A stretch of 9,505 nt of DNA from Lentisphaeria bacterium (GTDB lineage: Bacteria > Verrucomicrobiota > Lentisphaeria > Oligosphaerales > PUNB01): positions 1-9,505 of the forward strand of contig SLNM01000219.1 of assembly GCA_007133055.1 (NCBI GenBank). Direction: 5' to 3'. Shown here one piece after another: positions 7,652 through 9,505 of this stretch; within the stretch, counting starts at the first letter, position 1; every line of letters begins with the position of its first letter. The notes below the pieces were generated by a model. The model did not search any database, was not told the DNA's origin, and worked only from the letters and a program-made list of their open reading frames with translations. Both the position numbers and the translations under genes were made by a program.

Positions 7652-7670
7652 ATTGCGGCTTAGCCGCAAT
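7652..7670. terminator. Short perfect hairpin between convergent genes, possible bidirectional terminator
   Basis: ATTGCGGC (7652-7659) and GCCGCAAT (7663-7670) form an 8-bp perfect stem with a 3-nt loop. It lies 3 nt after the importer stop and 17 nt beyond the stop of the opposing gene, where a shared terminator is expected. Neither side has a true T-run, so termination could be weak or Rho-assisted. CTTAGCC (7659-7665) can also pair with GGCTAAG (7685-7691), giving an alternative fold. Confidence 0.5.
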
Positions 7671-7686
7671 TCGCGCATAATTCAGG

Positions 7687-9390
7687 CTAAGACAGGGCGT
7701 TGAGCAAAACCCCGGCGGCGACGGCGGAGCCGATTACGCCGGCGACATTCGGTCCCATGGCGTGCATCAGCAGGAAGTTGTGGGAGTCCTGTTCCATGCC
7801 GTATTTGTTGACCACACGGGCGGCCATCGGCACGGCGGAGACACCGGCGGCGCCGATCAGCGGATTGATCTTGCGCCCGGAAAGAATGTACATCAACTTG
7901 CCCAGCAGCAGTCCACCAATCGTGCCGAAGACAAAGGCGACCAGGCCCAGCGCCAGTATGCCCAGAGTTTCCAGGTTGAGAAACTGATCGGCGGCCAGCT
8001 TGGAGCCGACTCCGAGACCGAGAAAGATGGTGACAATATTGATCAGCGCGTTCTGGGCGGTGTCGCTGAGGCGGTCAACCACCATGCATTCCTTAAGCAG
8101 GTTGCCGAACATCAGCATACTGACCAGGGGCGCGGCCTCGGGCAGCAGCAGCAGACAAACGAAAGTGATGCCGATGGGGAAGCTAATCCGCTCCAGTTTC
8201 GATACCGGGCGCAATTGCACCATTCTAACCTTGCGTTCGGCCGGGGTGGTCATCAGCCGCATAATGGGCGGTTGAATTATCGGCACCAGCGCCATGTAGG
8301 AATAGGCGGCAACGGCGATCGGCCCCAGCAGGTTGGGGGAAAGACGGGCGGCCAGGAAAATCGAGGTGGGGCCGTCGGCACCGCCGATAATTCCAATCGA
8401 CGCGGCGTCGTTGACCATGAAGTTAATCCCCGGAACGTAGTGGTTGAGGATCAGGGCGCCCAGTAATGCGCTGAAGATGCCGACCTGGGCGGCGGCTCCG
8501 AGCAAGGCTGTTTTGGGGTTGGCGATCAGAGGGCCGAAGTCGGTCATCGCGCCGACCCCCATGAAAATCAGCAGCGGGAACAGGCCGGTGTCGATGCCGA
8601 ACCCGGAGAGAATTCCCAGAATACCGTCCGGGCCGGACATGTTGGCAATCGGCACGTTGGTCATAATGCAGCCGAACCCGATCGGAACCAGAAGCAGGGG
8701 TTCGAATTTTTTAAATATGGCCAGAGCCAGCAGAACAAACCCCACCGCCACCATAACCAGGCGCCCGATGCCGAGACTCCAGTCGTTGCTGGTCTGGGCA
8801 ATAATTTCGAAAATCCCGGTGGAGCGGCCAAGTCCTTGCAGCAGCTCTGTCATAAGCAGGCCTCTGCCCACGCGCTGGGTTACAGAGTCGTGGGGAAGCA
8901 GAGACCTTCGCAGCACAAACAGGGGTTCGGTGCCGACCGAGTCCGGATCGATCGTCTCTCCAATCGCGAAGTTCAGCGATGTCGGCTCCACCTCGAGGTG
9001 CTGCCCGACACCGATATTGACCGCCTCGACTACGTAAGTGGCGCCGGCCTGCAAGTTGGCCTTGCTGCGCGGCGGTACACCGGGTGCGGATTTAATGCTC
9101 AGAACGGCCAGTCGGTCTCCGGGCTGAACCACTTGTCCGGGTCTGACGTTGACCTCGTAGACCACGGCCGGAGCGGGCCAGCGATAATACAGCACGTGGA
9201 GGCCGCTCTCCCGGTCGCCGGCCAGAAGCAACAGATCATCCCGCTCCCTGACTTCCATGGCGGGCTGGGGTGAAGCCGTCGGGGCGTCTTCCTGGCCTGG
9301 AGTCGCCGCGTAAGCGGGGGTGGCCAGAGCGGGCAGCCAGAACAGGCATCCGAACAAAACGGCGGAGTAGATATTTCGTATCTTGTTCAT
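7687..9390 (-). CDS. oadB: Na+-translocating decarboxylase beta subunit with secreted N-terminal extension
   Basis: Membrane subunit of the oxaloacetate/methylmalonyl-CoA/glutaconyl-CoA decarboxylase family, which couples decarboxylation of carboxybiotin to Na+ export. It has 567 residues against about 430 in Klebsiella OadB. Residues 180-567 match the beta subunit: [47 protein letters not shown] with D339, [18 protein letters not shown] with N509, G513, S518 and R525, and [19 protein letters not shown]. These correspond to the Na+-site residues D203, N373, G377, S382 and R389 of Klebsiella. The first 28 residues look like a signal peptide (AYA|A). Residues about 72-145 contain two similar halves ([18 protein letters not shown] and [16 protein letters not shown]) like a biotinyl/lipoyl barrel-sandwich fold, with K100 between them. 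It reads opposite to the importer genes. AAAGG lies 13 nt before the ATG, which is rather far. The substrate is unknown: no alpha or gamma subunit is in the window, and the symbol is used in the family sense. Confidence 0.93.
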   Translation of the reverse strand: MNKIRNIYSAVLFGCLFWLPALATPAYAATPGQEDAPTASPQPAMEVRERDDLLLLAGDRESGLHVLYYRWPAPAVVYEVNVRPGQVVQPGDRLAVLSIKSAPGVPPRSKANLQAGATYVVEAVNIGVGQHLEVEPTSLNFAIGETIDPDSVGTEPLFVLRRSLLPHDSVTQRVGRGLLMTELLQGLGRSTGIFEIIAQTSNDWSLGIGRLVMVAVGFVLLALAIFKKFEPLLLVPIGFGCIMTNVPIANMSGPDGILGILSGFGIDTGLFPLLIFMGVGAMTDFGPLIANPKTALLGAAAQVGIFSALLGALILNHYVPGINFMVNDAASIGIIGGADGPTSIFLAARLSPNLLGPIAVAAYSYMALVPIIQPPIMRLMTTPAERKVRMVQLRPVSKLERISFPIGITFVCLLLLPEAAPLVSMLMFGNLLKECMVVDRLSDTAQNALINIVTIFLGLGVGSKLAADQFLNLETLGILALGLVAFVFGTIGGLLLGKLMYILSGRKINPLIGAAGVSAVPMAARVVNKYGMEQDSHNFLLMHAMGPNVAGVIGSAVAAGVLLNALS

Positions 9391-9432
9391 GACAGAGGTC
9401 GTGCCTTTCTATAACAGAGAATTGCGAAATGG

Positions 9433-9485
9433 GCGAATCGAGCCAATTGTAGGTCGACTATCCGAGTCGACCAGGCTCGATTCGC
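9433..9485. repeat. 12-bp inverted repeat enclosing an inner hairpin
   Basis: GCGAATCGAGCC (9433-9444) is perfectly inverted as GGCTCGATTCGC (9474-9485). Between them is a second palindrome, GGTCGAC (9452-9458) / GTCGACC (9466-9472), with a 7-nt spacer. The whole can fold as one long imperfect stem-loop. It lies 43 nt and more upstream of the decarboxylase start codon, in its probable leader or promoter. Its role is unknown; an operator, an attenuator or an intergenic palindromic element would each fit. Confidence 0.75.
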
Positions 9486-9505
9486 ATGGTCGACTCGGAT
9501 AGTCG
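9455..9505. repeat. 19-bp inverted repeat reaching the window end
   Basis: The 19 bases at 9455-9473 (CGACTATCCGAGTCGACCA) are perfectly inverted at 9487-9505, with a 13-nt spacer made of the right arm of the neighbouring 12-bp repeat plus one base. The arms include GTCGAC, which occurs three times in this region (9453, 9466, 9489). The right arm stops at the window edge, so the repeat may be longer. It overlaps the 12-bp repeat in an A-B-A'-B' order, so the two stems exclude each other. Confidence 0.8.

Noticed and set aside
7762..8466. 234-codon open frame on the plus strand opposite the decarboxylase gene
   Set aside because: Its Gln/His/Gly-rich translation is typical of an antisense shadow of a GC-rich membrane protein gene; the minus-strand gene is fully conserved.

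Overview
The window suggests a bacterium with a moderately GC-rich genome, roughly 57-60 percent GC in genes by eye, and an envelope with a periplasm or equivalent. It probably has a fermentative or sodium-using metabolism, because it encodes a beta subunit of a Na+-translocating decarboxylase. I cannot fix the phylum from sequence alone. The long-form RNase G, the long-form peptide-type permease and the secreted extension on the decarboxylase subunit suggest an uncultured or under-sampled anaerobic lineage (for example within PVC or a neighbouring group), but that is a guess.

Layout. Positions 1-341 hold no convincing gene, only a TATAAT-containing promoter candidate. Then come two housekeeping genes on the plus strand: fmt (342-1325, methionyl-tRNA formyltransferase), followed by a hairpin plus T-run terminator, and rng (1405-3075, RNase G/E family) with a highly charged insertion in its S1 domain. 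Next on the same strand is a compact four-gene ABC importer set of the Dpp/Opp type: two permeases (3125-4228 and 4268-5602) and two ATPases (5635-6633 and 6630-7649, joined by an ATGA overlap). No substrate-binding protein gene is present, and the second permease carries an unusually large extracytoplasmic domain. A short perfect hairpin at 7652-7670 separates this set from a convergent minus-strand gene (7687-9390) for the decarboxylase beta subunit. That subunit has all the recognised Na+-site residues plus a secreted N-terminal extension resembling a biotinyl/lipoyl-type barrel-sandwich fold. Its alpha and gamma partners are not in the window.

How the parts relate. fmt and rng serve translation initiation and RNA maturation. 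The ABC genes form one importer for peptides or, possibly, oligosaccharides. The decarboxylase subunit would couple decarboxylation of a carboxylic acid to Na+ export. No obvious pathway joins the three blocks.

The most unusual DNA-level feature is at the right edge, just upstream of the decarboxylase gene. Two inverted repeats (12 and 19 bp arms) are interleaved as A-B-A'-B', so two mutually exclusive stem-loops are possible; the outer one reaches the window end and may continue. I see no CRISPR array, tRNA, rRNA or insertion sequence. No completely new system is demonstrated; the best leads are the interleaved repeats and the two unusual extracytoplasmic domains.
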